NCBI RefSeq assembly: GCF_037977055.1
Contig: NZ_CP150274.1
Location: forward strand, 3,162,001 to 3,226,000
Length of the DNA stretch: 64,000 bases
Direction: 5' to 3'
From: Paenibacillus sp. FSL K6-1096
Lineage (GTDB): Bacteria > Bacillota > Bacilli > Paenibacillales > Paenibacillaceae
Shown: piece after piece, positions 23,952 through 33,493 of the stretch
Numbering within the stretch: the first letter of the stretch is position 1
Layout of the letters: each line of letters begins with the position of its first letter
The notes under the pieces: model-generated
What the model saw: only the letters and a program-made list of their open reading frames with translations
Database searches by the model: none
What the model was told of the DNA's origin: nothing
Made by a program: the position numbers and the translations under genes

Positions 23952-25040
23952 TCACCCGGCCCGCTGCGGCAGGCGGACCCGGAAAGCCGTTCCCTCCCCG
24001 GGACGGCTCGTGACCTGGATGCTGCCTTGATGAAGCTCAATAATCCGCTTCACCAGCGGGAGGCCCAGTCCGCTGCCGCCGCCGCTGCTGACGCTTCTCG
24101 ATTGATCCACCTTGTAGAACCGTTCGAAGATCCGCGGCAGCTCCTCTTCCGCCATGCCGATTCCGCTGTCCTTCACCTCCACTTCAATCCACTCTCCAGC
24201 GCTGCGCAGGGTAACGGTAATCTGTCCGCCCTGCGGAGTGAACTTGATGCTGTTATGCAGCAGGTTCGTCCATACCTGGCTCAGCAGATCCCGGACCCCA
24301 ATCACGGTAGTCTCTGCAAGCTCGGCCTCTACTTCAATCTCCTTGCCGAGCCACTGCGGCTCTGCAGCCAGGATCATCTCCTGCACCTGCTTATCCAGCC
24401 TGTACGGCTTCCGCTCGAACGGGAAGCTCTCCGCCTCCAGCACCGACAGCTTCAGCAGGTTATCGCTTAGGCCGGACAGACGGCGGCTCTCCGCTTCGAT
24501 AATATCCAGATAATGCTTGCGGGTGGCAGGACTTAGCCCTTCTTCCTGTAAAGCCGCAGCGAAGCCGCGGATCGAGGTCAGCGGTGACTGGATCTCATGG
24601 GACACGCTGGCGATGAAATCCTGGCGCATCGTTTCCATCCGGCTCAGCTCATTGGCCATTTCATTGATCCCTTCCACAATCCCTCCGAACTGCCGGTACT
24701 TGCCGCTGTCCAGCTCAACCTTGAAATCCCCCTTGGCGATCTGCCGCATCGCTGTGAGGATCGGTACATAGAACTGCTGCTCCTTTCCGCGTGTAGCGAA
24801 GGAAATGATCCCCCCGATACAGAAGAACAGCACCACCTGCACCGCCATCACGAACAGATGATATCCATATTCAGGGAAGGTCCAGCCGAAATACCGCACC
24901 AGCAGCCGGGAGCCGAAATAACTTCCGTTCCAGGATACAAACAGCACAGTCAGCACCCCGGCAACGGGAAGTATGATTTTTATTTTCTGCAAAAAACCGC
25001 TGATCCTGCCTGTCTTACCCGTCTTGCTCATTCCGTTCAT
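23952..25040 (-). CDS. Sensor histidine kinase
   Basis: 362 residues. Two membrane helices (about 16-36 and 62-84) enclose a short outer loop of about 25 residues, so it is probably an intramembrane-sensing kinase. A HAMP-like linker (about 85-138) leads to the phosphoacceptor in SVSHEIQSPLTSIRGF. The ATPase domain has N-box NLLHNSIKFTPQGG, G1 DSGIGMAEEELPRIFERFYKVD and G2 GGSGLGLPLVKRI. Its ATG overlaps the TGA of the response regulator gene by four bases. The set ABC exporter, regulator, kinase is co-directional, so it probably senses a substrate of the exporter or envelope stress. The signal is unknown. Confidence 0.92.
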   Translation of the reverse strand: MNGMSKTGKTGRISGFLQKIKIILPVAGVLTVLFVSWNGSYFGSRLLVRYFGWTFPEYGYHLFVMAVQVVLFFCIGGIISFATRGKEQQFYVPILTAMRQIAKGDFKVELDSGKYRQFGGIVEGINEMANELSRMETMRQDFIASVSHEIQSPLTSIRGFAAALQEEGLSPATRKHYLDIIEAESRRLSGLSDNLLKLSVLEAESFPFERKPYRLDKQVQEMILAAEPQWLGKEIEVEAELAETTVIGVRDLLSQVWTNLLHNSIKFTPQGGQITVTLRSAGEWIEVEVKDSGIGMAEEELPRIFERFYKVDQSRSVSSGGGSGLGLPLVKRIIELHQGSIQVTSRPGEGTAFRVRLPQRAG

Positions 25041-25708
25041 CCCTCCAGCCTGTAGCCGAGCCCCCGGACCGTGCGGATGGCGAAGCCGAACTGCTCCTGC
25101 GGGAACCGCTCGCGCAGACGGCCCACATGCACATCCAGTGTCCGTTCATTACCTTCGTAATCATAGCCCCAGATCTCTTCGATCAGCCGGTCGCGCGTCA
25201 GGGTCTGCCCCTTGTAGCTCGCCAGCTTGAATAACAGCTCGAATTCCTTGAGCGGCAGCGTAATATTCCCGTGCTCAGAAGCAATCTCATACGTCTTGCG
25301 GTTCATCCGCAGGCTCCCTACGCTCACACTCTGGGCGGCGGAGATCTGATACCGCTTCAGCAGCGCCTTGACCCTGGCAATCAGCACCGGCGGCTCGAAG
25401 GGCTTGACCAGATAGTCGTCTGTGCCCAGCTCGAAGCCTTTGACAATCTGCGAGGTCTCCCCTTTAGCCGTCAGCATCAGAACCGGAAAATCATACAGCC
25501 TCTTCAGCTCCCTGCACAGCTCCCAGCCGTCCATATTCGGCATCATCACATCGATAATCGCCAGATCGGCAGGTGTCTCCTCAAGCAGCTGCAGGGCTTC
25601 CAGCCCGTCTGAGGCACTCAGCACCTCAGTTAAGCCTTCAGCTCTCAGGAACACGCCCACCAATTCGCGGATATGCGGATCGTCGTCCACTATTAGTATT
25701 TTGGCCAT
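25037..25708 (-). CDS. OmpR-family response regulator
   Basis: 223 residues. The receiver domain carries the acidic cluster D8-D10, phosphoacceptor D53 in [11 protein letters not shown] and the conserved Lys in LTAKGE. The C-terminal OmpR/PhoB winged helix spans about residues 130-220 ([25 protein letters not shown] ending [10 protein letters not shown]). I start at the ATG of MAKILIVDD (25708). The gene begins inside the 3' end of the ABC exporter gene (71-base overlap), and its stop overlaps the kinase start (ATGA), so all three are translated from one message. It is the partner of the kinase at 23952. Confidence 0.94.
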   Translation of the reverse strand: MAKILIVDDDPHIRELVGVFLRAEGLTEVLSASDGLEALQLLEETPADLAIIDVMMPNMDGWELCRELKRLYDFPVLMLTAKGETSQIVKGFELGTDDYLVKPFEPPVLIARVKALLKRYQISAAQSVSVGSLRMNRKTYEIASEHGNITLPLKEFELLFKLASYKGQTLTRDRLIEEIWGYDYEGNERTLDVHVGRLRERFPQEQFGFAIRTVRGLGYRLEG

Positions 25709-27503
25709 AGCCTGTTGAATCCTCCCCGGCACCTCGGCTCTGAAGCTCTGGTGTATTCATCTGCAGCTGCTGCTCAGCGAATTCACGGTACAACTCATGA
25801 TTACGCAGCAGTTCCTCGTGTGTACCCTTGCCGGTTATCCGGCCTTTCTCCATGAAAATAATCTGGTCCGCATTCACCACCGTCGCCAGCCTGTGAGCAA
25901 TGACAATCGTGGTCCGGCCCTGCATCAGATTCCCCAGCGCCTGCTGCACCACGGCCTCGGACTGGCTGTCGAGACTGGATGTAGCCTCGTCCAGCATCAG
26001 AATCTTCGGATCGCGCAGCAGTGCCCTGGCAATGGCAATCCGCTGCCGCTGTCCGCCGGACAGCTTGACCCCGCGCTCGCCCACATCGGTATCATAGCCG
26101 TCCGGCAGCTCCTCAATGAAGCCGTCCGCATAGGCCATCGCCGCCGCACGCCGCAGCTCGTCCTGACTGACCTCACGCTCCAGGCCGTAGGCCAGATTCT
26201 CGGCAATCGTCCCGGCCAGCAGCGGACTCTCCTGAGAGACATATCCGATCCGCCCGCGCCAGGATTTCAGCGAGAACAGTGATGCTGGCTTGCCGTCCAG
26301 CCGGATCACTCCGCTTAATGGCTCGTAGAAGCGTTCCAGCAGCGAGAACAGGGTGGTTTTGCCGCCGCCGCTTGGACCGACAATCGCTGTGACCTGTCCC
26401 GGCTGCATCGTGAAGCTGATTCGGTCCAGCACCTTCTCCCCCGTCTTGTACCCGAAGCTAAGGTCTTCGACCTCAACAGGACCGTCTTCGCCGGCAGCCT
26501 CCAGAACGCCCTCATAGACCTCTTCCTTGGCTTCAAGAGTCTCAATCATCCGCTCGGACGCCCCCTTGGCCTTCTGGAGCTGGGTGAAGAATTGAGTTAA
26601 TTGTGTCAGCGGCATAATAATCTGAATCAGATACAGAATAAAAGCGACCAGCTCACCGGCAGTAAGCTCCCCCGAGGAGACTTGCATCCCGCCATAGCCG
26701 ATAATGACTACGAGCAGCATCATGAAGACGAAGGAAACCAGCGGGCTGATCAGCGCACTGACCTTGCCCTCGCGAAGCCCGAAGGCGAGCAGGTTCATAA
26801 TCCCTTGCCGTCCGGCTTCATATTCCTTCTGTTCGGCTCCCGAGGCTTTCACCAGCCGGATCTCGGACAGTACGCCGCTGAGAACAGCGGTGAAGGAGGC
26901 CGTCTCATCCTGGGTGCCCTTGGAGATTTTGTACATCTGCCGCCCCAGCGGCACCAGAATCAGCGCTGACAGCGGCAGGACCGTGAACAGCACCAGCGTC
27001 ATTTTCCAATTCAGATAGAGCAGCACCGAGATGGAGCCTACAATAGAGATAATCCCGGTAAAAAGGCTGGCTACATGCTCCGAGATCAGGGTTTTGAGAA
27101 TTCCCGTATCGTTGGTCATCCGGCTGACGCTCTCGCCCGTCCGGTTCTCATTATAATAGGACACAGGCAGCACAAGGAATTTGCGCCACAACCGGTCCCG
27201 CAGCCCGGCGACCATTCTCTGCCCGGCCGCATTCAGCAGATAGATGGACACCCCGCCGGCCACGGTCTGGGCAATGAAGGCTCCGGCGATCAGGGCGATT
27301 TGCAGCTTGCTGACAGAGGCCAGCGAGAAGCCGTCGACCAGATTCTTCGTGAACATTGGAATAACGAGACCTACAAGGGTCGATATGATGCTGAGGCCAA
27401 GTGCCAGCGCCAGCATTAGATAAGATGGTTTGGTATCGCGAAGCAGCTTCAGGAACGGCTTCATGCCGGCTCCCCGCTTCTGCGAAGCTTGATCGTTGTT
27501 CAT
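25638..27503 (-). CDS. BmrA-like homodimeric ABC multidrug exporter
   Basis: A 621-residue half-transporter: six-helix exporter domain (about residues 20-310), then a nucleotide-binding domain with Walker [11 protein letters not shown]-loop in GYVSQESPL, signature [16 protein letters not shown], Walker [13 protein letters not shown] and H-loop AHRLATV. All catalytic residues are present, so it can work as a homodimer like BmrA/LmrA. The last 40 residues after the ABC fold (from about [10 protein letters not shown]) are an extension generated by the overlap with the response regulator gene. The ATG follows AAAAGGAG. Its own promoter is seen at 27655-27682. The leader contains a 12-codon frame and a GGCGGA/TCCGCC hairpin. 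Confidence 0.9.
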   Translation of the reverse strand: MNNDQASQKRGAGMKPFLKLLRDTKPSYLMLALALGLSIISTLVGLVIPMFTKNLVDGFSLASVSKLQIALIAGAFIAQTVAGGVSIYLLNAAGQRMVAGLRDRLWRKFLVLPVSYYNENRTGESVSRMTNDTGILKTLISEHVASLFTGIISIVGSISVLLYLNWKMTLVLFTVLPLSALILVPLGRQMYKISKGTQDETASFTAVLSGVLSEIRLVKASGAEQKEYEAGRQGIMNLLAFGLREGKVSALISPLVSFVFMMLLVVIIGYGGMQVSSGELTAGELVAFILYLIQIIMPLTQLTQFFTQLQKAKGASERMIETLEAKEEVYEGVLEAAGEDGPVEVEDLSFGYKTGEKVLDRISFTMQPGQVTAIVGPSGGGKTTLFSLLERFYEPLSGVIRLDGKPASLFSLKSWRGRIGYVSQESPLLAGTIAENLAYGLEREVSQDELRRAAAMAYADGFIEELPDGYDTDVGERGVKLSGGQRQRIAIARALLRDPKILMLDEATSSLDSQSEAVVQQALGNLMQGRTTIVIAHRLATVVNADQIIFMEKGRITGKGTHEELLRNHELYREFAEQQLQMNTPELQSRGAGEDSTGYGQNTNSGRRSAYPRIGGRVPES

Positions 27504-27654
27504 GGTTAATCTCCTTTTCCGGCGGATTATGTCGTCAGCAGTATGGGTCCGCTTCCGCCTTCCATCCTAGGATAACTGTAATTTGTAAACTGAAATTAAA
27601 CAGCTGATTTATGCAGCTTTGCCCTGCACTTTTACCATTGATTTGAAATTCCCC

Positions 27655-27682
27655 ATAATACTTGGTTTGTATCCCTTTTCAA
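27655..27682 (-). promoter_or_regulatory. Promoter of the ABC exporter/two-component operon
   Basis: Minus strand TTGAAA (27677-27682), 16 bp, TATTAT (27655-27660), followed by a leader of about 145 bases before the exporter start. Confidence 0.6.
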
Positions 27683-27766
27683 CAAATGTTACAGTGATAG
27701 CAGCGGCTGATTTCGGCGGGCCGCAGGCAAGAGTGCAAGGCATCAGGCGGGAAAGGAGTGCAAAGT

Positions 27767-28984
27767 TTGCGGGAGAACCTCAATAAGCAGCTGTCTTTCA
27801 CCTCTCTGAAATGGTTCAACTTCTTCGTGTATGGAACAGTCGTCCTCTTCACCAGCTTCTTTCCGCTGTATCTGCAGGATGTCGGAATGAACAAGCTGGA
27901 GATCGGGTGCCTGATGTCAGTAGGCGCGCTGGTATCCATTATCGCCAACCCCTTCTGGGGCATCTGGAGTGACCGTTATCAGAATATCCGGCGGATCGTC
28001 CTCGTCATGCTGACGGGTACACTGGTCTTGTCCCAGCTTGTATTTCAGGCGAATACATATGAAATGATCTACATCTCCATCCTGTTCTTTTATTTCTTCC
28101 AGGGGCCGCTCTTCGCCCAGAGCAACACTATGATTCTCAGTTATATTGACGGAACCAGCCGCAGGTTCAGCTCGTTCCGGCTGTGGGGCTCGTTAGGCTG
28201 GGCCTTCACAGCGATTCTGGCCGGTCCTGTAATTGAATGGGCCGGCATCTCAGTGCTGTCCTATCTGTTTGCGGCCCTGCTCTGCGCTGCGATGATCGCA
28301 CTGATCATGCTGCCGAAGCTCGACCATTCCATTGGTATTGCCCCCCTGCCGTTCAAGGGGATGCGCCATATCTTCCATAATCCGTTCTTCCTGTGCTTCA
28401 TCCTCTTCGGCATACTGGTAGCGATTCCGAATACGATGAATAATACCTTTGTGTCACTGTACATCACGGAGCTGGGCGGAAGCAAGACCATGATTGGCCT
28501 CGCCGTATTCCTGTCCTCCATTCTGGAGATGGGGGTGCTGTTCCTGTGCAATTACATCCTCGGGCGCAGAGTCTCTGTGCTGCTGGCCTCACTTACCGTA
28601 GTCAGCGCGCTGTTCTTCCTGCGCTGGTGGCTGATGGCCGATGCCACCACGCCGCTGCAGGTGGCCATCATCCAGGTACTGCACTCCATTACCTTCGGCG
28701 GCTTCTTCTATGTCGGCACCCAGCTGACCATGCTGCTGGTCCCGCAGCCTTACCGGTCCTCGGGACAGGCGCTCTACACGCTCGCCTGGAGCGGCATTGC
28801 CGGCATTCTCGGCGGTGTGCTCGGCGGCTGGCTGTACCAGACGCTCGGCGCACAGACGATGTATCAGTCCGGAGCGATCCTCGCCCTCTTCGGCACGATC
28901 GGCTTCGGCCTGATGTGGCTCTTCATCATCCGCGGCAAATACCAGTCCGCAGATGATGCTGAAGATGAGCTGCCGGAGGATTAA
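27767..28984 (+). CDS. MFS transporter
   Basis: A 405-residue major facilitator protein with about twelve membrane helices. A conserved loop GIWSDRYQNIRRI after helix 2 matches the MFS DxxGRR-type motif. The overall pattern resembles the LacY/nucleoside-symporter-like branch (MFS_1-like: N-terminal SLKWFNFFVYGTVVLFTSFFPLYL). I prefer the TTG at 27767, with AAAGGAG eight bases upstream, over the GTG at 27758 that lies within that site. It is divergent from the ABC exporter operon and is followed by a strong terminator. The substrate is unknown. Confidence 0.85.
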   Translation: MRENLNKQLSFTSLKWFNFFVYGTVVLFTSFFPLYLQDVGMNKLEIGCLMSVGALVSIIANPFWGIWSDRYQNIRRIVLVMLTGTLVLSQLVFQANTYEMIYISILFFYFFQGPLFAQSNTMILSYIDGTSRRFSSFRLWGSLGWAFTAILAGPVIEWAGISVLSYLFAALLCAAMIALIMLPKLDHSIGIAPLPFKGMRHIFHNPFFLCFILFGILVAIPNTMNNTFVSLYITELGGSKTMIGLAVFLSSILEMGVLFLCNYILGRRVSVLLASLTVVSALFFLRWWLMADATTPLQVAIIQVLHSITFGGFFYVGTQLTMLLVPQPYRSSGQALYTLAWSGIAGILGGVLGGWLYQTLGAQTMYQSGAILALFGTIGFGLMWLFIIRGKYQSADDAEDELPED

Positions 28985-29003
28985 CTGGCGGTGTACACAA
29001 CAC

Positions 29004-29042
29004 AACAGGCTTGGTCTCCCGTCGGGAGGCCAAGCCTGTTTG
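29004..29042. terminator. Bidirectional terminator between MFS gene and glnS
   Basis: Stem AACAGGCTTGG(T)CTCCC / GGGAG(G)CCAAGCCTGTT with a short loop between convergent genes, followed by T residues on the plus strand. Confidence 0.9.
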
Positions 29043-29073
29043 TATGGCTGTTGCTGAATTAGTTTAAGCTGAG

Positions 29074-30777
29074 TTAGCCCTTTTTGGGCTGGAAGGAGCT
29101 TTTGAGCGATACGATCAGATTGAAAACCAGATGCTCCGGTGTCGAGTACTTGCTGTCTACGTTGAAGTACCCGTGGCGGAAGAACTGGAACTTGTCCTGC
29201 GGCGCACTGTTCTTCAGGCCCGGCTCCACGAAGCCCTGGAGAATCTCAATTGACTTCGGATTCAGCTGGTCCAGGAAGGTCTGCTCCGGCTTGTCGGCGG
29301 CGCCATCCAGCCCTTCAACCTCGGCATCGGTCTCCGCCTCCTCGGCAGAAATCAGCGGCTCATAGAGGCGGAATTCCGCCGGAACGGCTTGACTGGCATC
29401 TACCCAGTGCAGCGTTCCCTTAACCTTACGGCCGGTGAACCCGCTGCCGCTTCTCGTCTCCGGATCATAGGTGCAGTGCAGCTCGACAACCTCGCCGTTC
29501 TCATCCTTAATGAACTCGTTGCATTTGATGAAATAAGCATTCTTCAGGCGGACCTCATTGCCCGGGAACAGGCGGAAGTACTTGTTCGGCGGAACCTCCA
29601 TGAAGTCATCGCGCTCAATATAGATCTCACGGGAGAACGGAATCATGCGGTTGCCCATCTCCGGATTCTCCACGTTGTTCTCAATCTCGAAATACTCGGT
29701 TTCGCCTTCGGGATAATTGGTGATAACTACCTTCAGCGGCCGCAGGACGGACATCGTCCGGGGCACGGTCAGCTTCAAGTCTTCACGGATGAAATGCTCC
29801 AGCATTTGCAGGTCGACCAGACCCTGGCTTTTGGAAATACCGGTCTCATGAACGAAGCTGCGGATCGCTTCCGGCGTATACCCGCGGCGGCGCAGCCCCG
29901 AGATGGTCGGCATCCGGGGATCATCCCAGCCGTCCACATGACCTTCATCCACCAGCAGCTTCAGCTTGCGCTTGCTGGTCACGGTCTGAGCCAGATTAAG
30001 GCGGCCGAATTCATATTGATGCGGCTCTGCCGGCATGTCGCATTCAGCCACTACCCAGTCATAGAACGGACGCTGATCCTCGAACTCCAGCGAACAGAGG
30101 GAGTGGGTCACATGCTCGATCGCATCCTCCAGCGGATGCGCGAAGGTGTACATCGGGTAGATGCACCAGGCATCGCCCGTATTGTGATGATGGGAGTGGG
30201 AGATCCGGTAAATGACCGGGTCCCGCAGGTTGATGTTCGGTGAAGCCATGTCGATCTTGGCGCGCAGCACCTTCTCGCCATCCTTGAACTCGCCCGCCCG
30301 CATCCGGCGGAACAGGTCCAGATTCTCTTCGATGCTGCGATCGCGGTAAGGGCTGTTCTTGCCCGGCTCGGTCAGCGTTCCCCGGAATTCACGGATCTGG
30401 TCTGCTGTAAGATCATCAACATAGGCTTTGCCCTTCTGGATCAGCAGCTCCGCCCGCTCATACATCTCCCCGAAGTAATCGGAAGCGAACCGCAGCTCCT
30501 CCCACTCATAACCGAGCCACTTTACATCCTCCTGAATGGAGTTCACATACTCGGTGTCCTCTTTCAGCGGATTCGTGTCGTCGAATCTCAGATGGGTTCT
30601 GCCGCCGAATTCATCGGCCAGCGTGAAGTTAATCCAGATCGCCTTGGCATGTCCGATATGTAAATACCCGTTCGGCTCCGGCGGGAAGCGGGTGACGACT
30701 TCCTTCACCTTGCCCGAGCGGAGATCTTCGGTAATTACGTTCTTAATGAAATTGGAGGGTGTACCCTGATTCTCCAC
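29074..30777 (-). CDS. glnS: Glutaminyl-tRNA synthetase
   Basis: Charges tRNA-Gln with glutamine directly. With a GTG start at 30777 the protein is 567 residues, the usual size for GlnRS. The class I HIGH motif is residues 40-43 ([10 protein letters not shown]), the KMSKS equivalent is TSKRKL, and the C-terminal anticodon-binding beta barrels follow. A further stretch in the same frame runs about 97 codons upstream, but it spans the promoter at 30838-30866 and is not part of the gene; AAAGG lies nine bases before the GTG, and TTG at 30786 is the alternative. Having GlnRS in a Gram-positive is notable, since many rely on GatCAB for Gln-tRNA. Confidence 0.95.
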   Translation of the reverse strand: MENQGTPSNFIKNVITEDLRSGKVKEVVTRFPPEPNGYLHIGHAKAIWINFTLADEFGGRTHLRFDDTNPLKEDTEYVNSIQEDVKWLGYEWEELRFASDYFGEMYERAELLIQKGKAYVDDLTADQIREFRGTLTEPGKNSPYRDRSIEENLDLFRRMRAGEFKDGEKVLRAKIDMASPNINLRDPVIYRISHSHHHNTGDAWCIYPMYTFAHPLEDAIEHVTHSLCSLEFEDQRPFYDWVVAECDMPAEPHQYEFGRLNLAQTVTSKRKLKLLVDEGHVDGWDDPRMPTISGLRRRGYTPEAIRSFVHETGISKSQGLVDLQMLEHFIREDLKLTVPRTMSVLRPLKVVITNYPEGETEYFEIENNVENPEMGNRMIPFSREIYIERDDFMEVPPNKYFRLFPGNEVRLKNAYFIKCNEFIKDENGEVVELHCTYDPETRSGSGFTGRKVKGTLHWVDASQAVPAEFRLYEPLISAEEAETDAEVEGLDGAADKPEQTFLDQLNPKSIEILQGFVEPGLKNSAPQDKFQFFRHGYFNVDSKYSTPEHLVFNLIVSLKSSFQPKKG

Positions 30778-30837
30778 AATGATCAACCTTTCATTCTGTA
30801 ATATAACTACTTCCTTGTTATGAACATGTTTCCTATT

Positions 30838-30866
30838 AATATACCCGTTAAGCAGGGAATGTTCAA
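30838..30866 (-). promoter_or_regulatory. glnS promoter
   Basis: Minus strand TTGAAC (30861-30866), 17 bp, TATATT (30838-30843). The leader to the start codon is about 55 bases, too short for a T-box, and none is seen. Confidence 0.75.
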
Positions 30867-30958
30867 TAAAAGTTAAGCGCTCCTGTATCCTTTGACTTCC
30901 CTCCCGGCGATAGAGTAGCATGAGGATTATAAGCATAATTGTAAAGAGGAGGCTACAT

Positions 30959-31207
30959 ATGAAACCGGTTAAACTGCCCAAGGAGCAGCGGGAAATGATT
31001 ATAGACAACATCCGCGCCCACTTCGAGGCTGAACGCGGGGAAACCATCGGGCATCTGGCCGCAGACAATCTGCTGGAATTCTTCCTGCAGGAGCTGGGTC
31101 CGGTGCTCTACAACAGTGCGCTTAGCGACTGCCGCACACTGGTCGGCCAGCGTATGCAGGCGATGGAGGAAGACATCTACGCACTGGAGTGGAGGAAGCG
31201 CAGCTAG
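30959..31207 (+). CDS. DUF2164 family protein
   Basis: An 82-residue soluble protein matching the DUF2164 pattern: [23 protein letters not shown], then [23 protein letters not shown] and a C-terminal helix. No function is known for the family. AGAGGAGG precedes the ATG at 30959. It is divergent from glnS and is followed after 44 bp by an acetyltransferase gene in the same direction, so the two may be co-transcribed. Confidence 0.85.
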   Translation: MKPVKLPKEQREMIIDNIRAHFEAERGETIGHLAADNLLEFFLQELGPVLYNSALSDCRTLVGQRMQAMEEDIYALEWRKRS

Positions 31208-31251
31208 GCAGTAACTTCTATTATACACCGTATAGCATAGGGGGCGGCCGC

Positions 31252-31800
31252 ATGTTTAATTATGTCATTGATGAGGAACTTAAGCTGAAGCTGCTGTTGC
31301 CGGAGCATTCCCGCCAGATGTACGCCCTGGTGGAGCGCTCACGCCACCGGCTCAGGCAGTGGCTGCCTTGGGTGGACAACGTAACGGAGCAGTCGCATCT
31401 CTCCACATTCATCAAGAATTCCGTGAAGCAGGGCAGCGACAACGGCGGATTCACCGCCGGGCTGTGGGTCCGCGATGAATTCGCCGGGATCATCGGTTAT
31501 CATGAGATTGACTGGCATAACCGCTCGGTCGGCATCGGCTACTGGCTCGGCGAGGGCTATGAGGGTCAAGGCTATATGACCAGCGCCTGCCGGGTCTTTG
31601 TGGACTACGCCCTGCTGGAGCTTGAGCTGAACCGCATCGAGATCCGCTGCGCCACCGGGAACAAAGCCAGCCGGGCAATCCCTGAGCGGCTCGGCTTCAT
31701 CTTCGAGGGCGTCATCCGCCAGGCCGAGAAGCTTCCGGGCGGTTATGTCAACCACGCAGTGTACGGCCTGCTGCGCAGCGAATGGAAGCTGATGGGGTGA
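31252..31800 (+). CDS. GNAT N-acetyltransferase, RimJ/RimL type
   Basis: 182 residues. The protein has the RimJ/RimL-like start (HRLRQWLPWVDNV), the acetyl-CoA-binding motif around GIGYWLGEGYEGQGYMTSACRVFVDYAL (about residues 95-125) and the later NRIEIRCATGNKASRAIPERLGF segment. Members acetylate N-termini of ribosomal proteins, or antibiotics and small amines. AGGGGGCGG precedes the ATG. The 51-bp repeat array begins about 60 bp after its stop. Confidence 0.9.
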   Translation: MFNYVIDEELKLKLLLPEHSRQMYALVERSRHRLRQWLPWVDNVTEQSHLSTFIKNSVKQGSDNGGFTAGLWVRDEFAGIIGYHEIDWHNRSVGIGYWLGEGYEGQGYMTSACRVFVDYALLELELNRIEIRCATGNKASRAIPERLGFIFEGVIRQAEKLPGGYVNHAVYGLLRSEWKLMG

Positions 31801-31861
31801 GCAGCAGGGGGCTGGTCATAGGGCACGGGTGTGAGAGCGCAAGGCTTGGGGGGCGGGTTAG

Positions 31862-32153
31862 GCGGAAACGAGGTGCACTAGTGCACCTCGTTTCCGCTAC
31901 TGGCCCACTTTCGGCGGATTCAGGTGCACTAATGCTCTTCGTTTCCGCCACCGGTCCACTTTCGGCGAATTCAGGTGCACTAATGCTCTTCATTTCCGCT
32001 ATCGGCCCACTTTCGGCGGATTCAGGTGCACTAGTGCTCTTCATTTCCGCCACAGGTCCACTTTCGGTGGATTCAGGTGCACTAATGCTCTTCGTTTCCG
32101 CCACCGGTCCGCTTTCGGTGGATTCAGGTGCACTAGTGCACCTTATTTCCGCC
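31862..32153. repeat. 51-bp minisatellite, about 5.5 copies
   Basis: Tandem units start at 31871, 31922, 31973, 32024, 32075 and 32126 (last one partial), each exactly 51 bp with roughly 85-95% identity by eye. Each unit starts with AGGTGCACTA(A/G)TGC and carries TTTCCGC and CACTTTCGG. The array opens with a perfect 36-base palindrome (31862-31897) centred on CTAG, and the last unit again carries the fully palindromic AGGTGCACTAGTGCACCT. Because 51 is a multiple of three, several frames stay open through it, but no ribosome site or plausible protein is associated. Confidence 0.93.
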
Positions 32154-32163
32154 GTAACTCAAA

Positions 32164-32196
32164 CACCCCCGGGAGCTGCATCCGCTCCCGGGGGTG
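32164..32196 (-). terminator. Terminator after the MOSC gene
   Basis: Perfect 13-base stem CACCCCCGGGAGC / GCTCCCGGGGGTG with a seven-base loop, then TTTGAG on the minus strand. It lies 45 bp after the MOSC gene stop. Confidence 0.85.
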
Positions 32197-32241
32197 AGAT
32201 TCTACACCAGCCATCCTAGCTCTCCGCGTTCTCGAACCGTC

Positions 32242-32913
32242 CTAGCTCTCCGGCCGCTCCGCTGCTTCCAGCCAGCGCCGGAACCGCTCACGGATGCCGC
32301 CTGCAAGGCTCTCCAGCCGGGCCAGCTCCGCCAGCCCGCTCTGATCCTTGCGGCCGTGCTCCATGAAATAGAGCACCTGCTTCACCGGGAAGCGGCCCGT
32401 GCCGCTCTCCCGCTTCACAATCCGGTCTCCGGCCGCAATCTGCCCCTCCCGCAGCACGCGGAAGTAGAAGCCGCTATAGCCGGTAGACAGCACCCGCGCC
32501 GGCATGTCCGCCGGACCGTGCTTCTGCGAGAGCTTGAAGCACGGGAAGCGCGGCTGGCTCACCTGCAGCAGGGCGGTGCCGATCTCGTACACATCCCCGA
32601 TGCAGACCTCGGTCTCCAGCAGCCCGCGCGCTGTGATATTCTCGCCAAAGGCGGAATAGTCCAGCTTCCGGCCAAGCTGCTCCTCCCAGTAAGCATAATG
32701 CTTCAACGGATAGACGCAGACCGCCTTGTCCGGTCCGCCATGATTCACCAGATCCGCCTGCCCGTCACCGTCGAATCCTTCCGCACGAATCACCAGCGGA
32801 CCGGCAACCGGCAACTTATAGATGCCGGTGGATAGCGGCTGGTTACGGTACTCCACCGTCTTCGGCTTGCCTACATTCAGCGAGACGACCTCCATTTTCA
32901 TTTCAGTCTCCAT
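32242..32913 (-). CDS. MOSC domain protein (YiiM-like)
   Basis: 223 residues. The MOSC fold is recognisable by FDGDGQADLVNHGGPDKAVCVYP, followed by FGENITARGLLETEVCIGD and the conserved Cys region QPRFPCFKLSQKHG. MOSC proteins bind sulfur or molybdenum cofactor; YiiM relatives reduce N-hydroxylated compounds together with Moco. GGAGG lies eight bases before the ATG at 32913. It overlaps the end of the upstream acetyltransferase gene by 11 bases. The substrate is unknown. Confidence 0.88.
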   Translation of the reverse strand: METEMKMEVVSLNVGKPKTVEYRNQPLSTGIYKLPVAGPLVIRAEGFDGDGQADLVNHGGPDKAVCVYPLKHYAYWEEQLGRKLDYSAFGENITARGLLETEVCIGDVYEIGTALLQVSQPRFPCFKLSQKHGPADMPARVLSTGYSGFYFRVLREGQIAAGDRIVKRESGTGRFPVKQVLYFMEHGRKDQSGLAELARLESLAGGIRERFRRWLEAAERPES

Positions 32914-33430
32914 CCCCTTCTCCTCCCGTCAGCCTGCAGCTCATGAATATCTCATCCACATAGCGCCCGCCCAGATAGAATTCCTCCCGCAGCCTGCCCT
33001 CTTCCTCGAATCCGCATTTGCGGTAGAACAGGATTGCCGGTGTGTTGCAGGACAGCACCCGCAGGCGCAGCTTGCGGATGCCATGGCTGGCGGCATGGCG
33101 TTTGATCTCTGCGATCAGGCGGCTGCCGACACCCTGGCGCTGAAAATGCGGATGGACCGCGATATTCACCTCGCAGACATGGCGGTTGCTCTCCAGCTCC
33201 GTGGGACAGCCGAAGCCGACAACTCCGCACAGCTCGCCGTCCTGCAAGGCTATAAGCTGGGAGCCGGGCGGCGCATGAAGCAGATAATCCTCCCGCGAGC
33301 GCCACATCAGCGGACCCGGCGCGGTCTCCTCTGTCCAGATCATATGATCAAGCATAATCAGCTCCCGGGCATCCTTCAGTTCCGATGGGCGGATGACCAG
33401 GGCAGATTTCCTGTCTAATTGTTGCATCAT
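32903..33430 (-). CDS. GNAT N-acetyltransferase
   Basis: 175 residues with the GNAT core: VNIAVHPHFQRQGVGSRLIAEIKRHA (acetyl-CoA pyrophosphate loop Q-x-x-G-x-G/S), then LRVLSCNTPAILFYRKCGFEEEGRLREEFYLGGRYVDEIFM. Its C-terminal pattern resembles RimI-like and polyamine or aminoglycoside acetyltransferases. AAGGGGG precedes two adjacent ATG codons; the first, at 33430, is used here. It overlaps the MOSC gene start, so they form an operon. The substrate is unknown. Confidence 0.87.
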   Translation of the reverse strand: MMQQLDRKSALVIRPSELKDARELIMLDHMIWTEETAPGPLMWRSREDYLLHAPPGSQLIALQDGELCGVVGFGCPTELESNRHVCEVNIAVHPHFQRQGVGSRLIAEIKRHAASHGIRKLRLRVLSCNTPAILFYRKCGFEEEGRLREEFYLGGRYVDEIFMSCRLTGGEGDGD

Positions 33431-33493
33431 TGTACCCCCTTGCCTTGCTGTGTACATAGCAGATAATAGAAGGATTGGTTATAGCATGCGAAT

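Noticed and set aside
30778..30958. T-box riboswitch upstream of glnS
   Set aside because: The transcript leader from the visible promoter is only about 55 bases and has no T-box sequence.
30778..31068. 97-codon N-terminal extension of glutaminyl-tRNA synthetase
   Set aside because: It crosses a good promoter at 30838-30866 and part of the divergent DUF2164 gene, and it lacks resemblance to the family; the GTG at 30777 gives the normal length.
31862..32153. Possible CRISPR array
   Set aside because: Units are near-identical along their full 51 bp; there are no conserved repeats separated by unique spacers and no cas genes.
31748..32219. Long open frames with 17-residue repeats on both strands across the 51-bp array
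   Set aside because: The unit length is a multiple of three, so frames remain open by construction. There is no ribosome site, and open frames appear on both strands, which indicates a repeat artefact.
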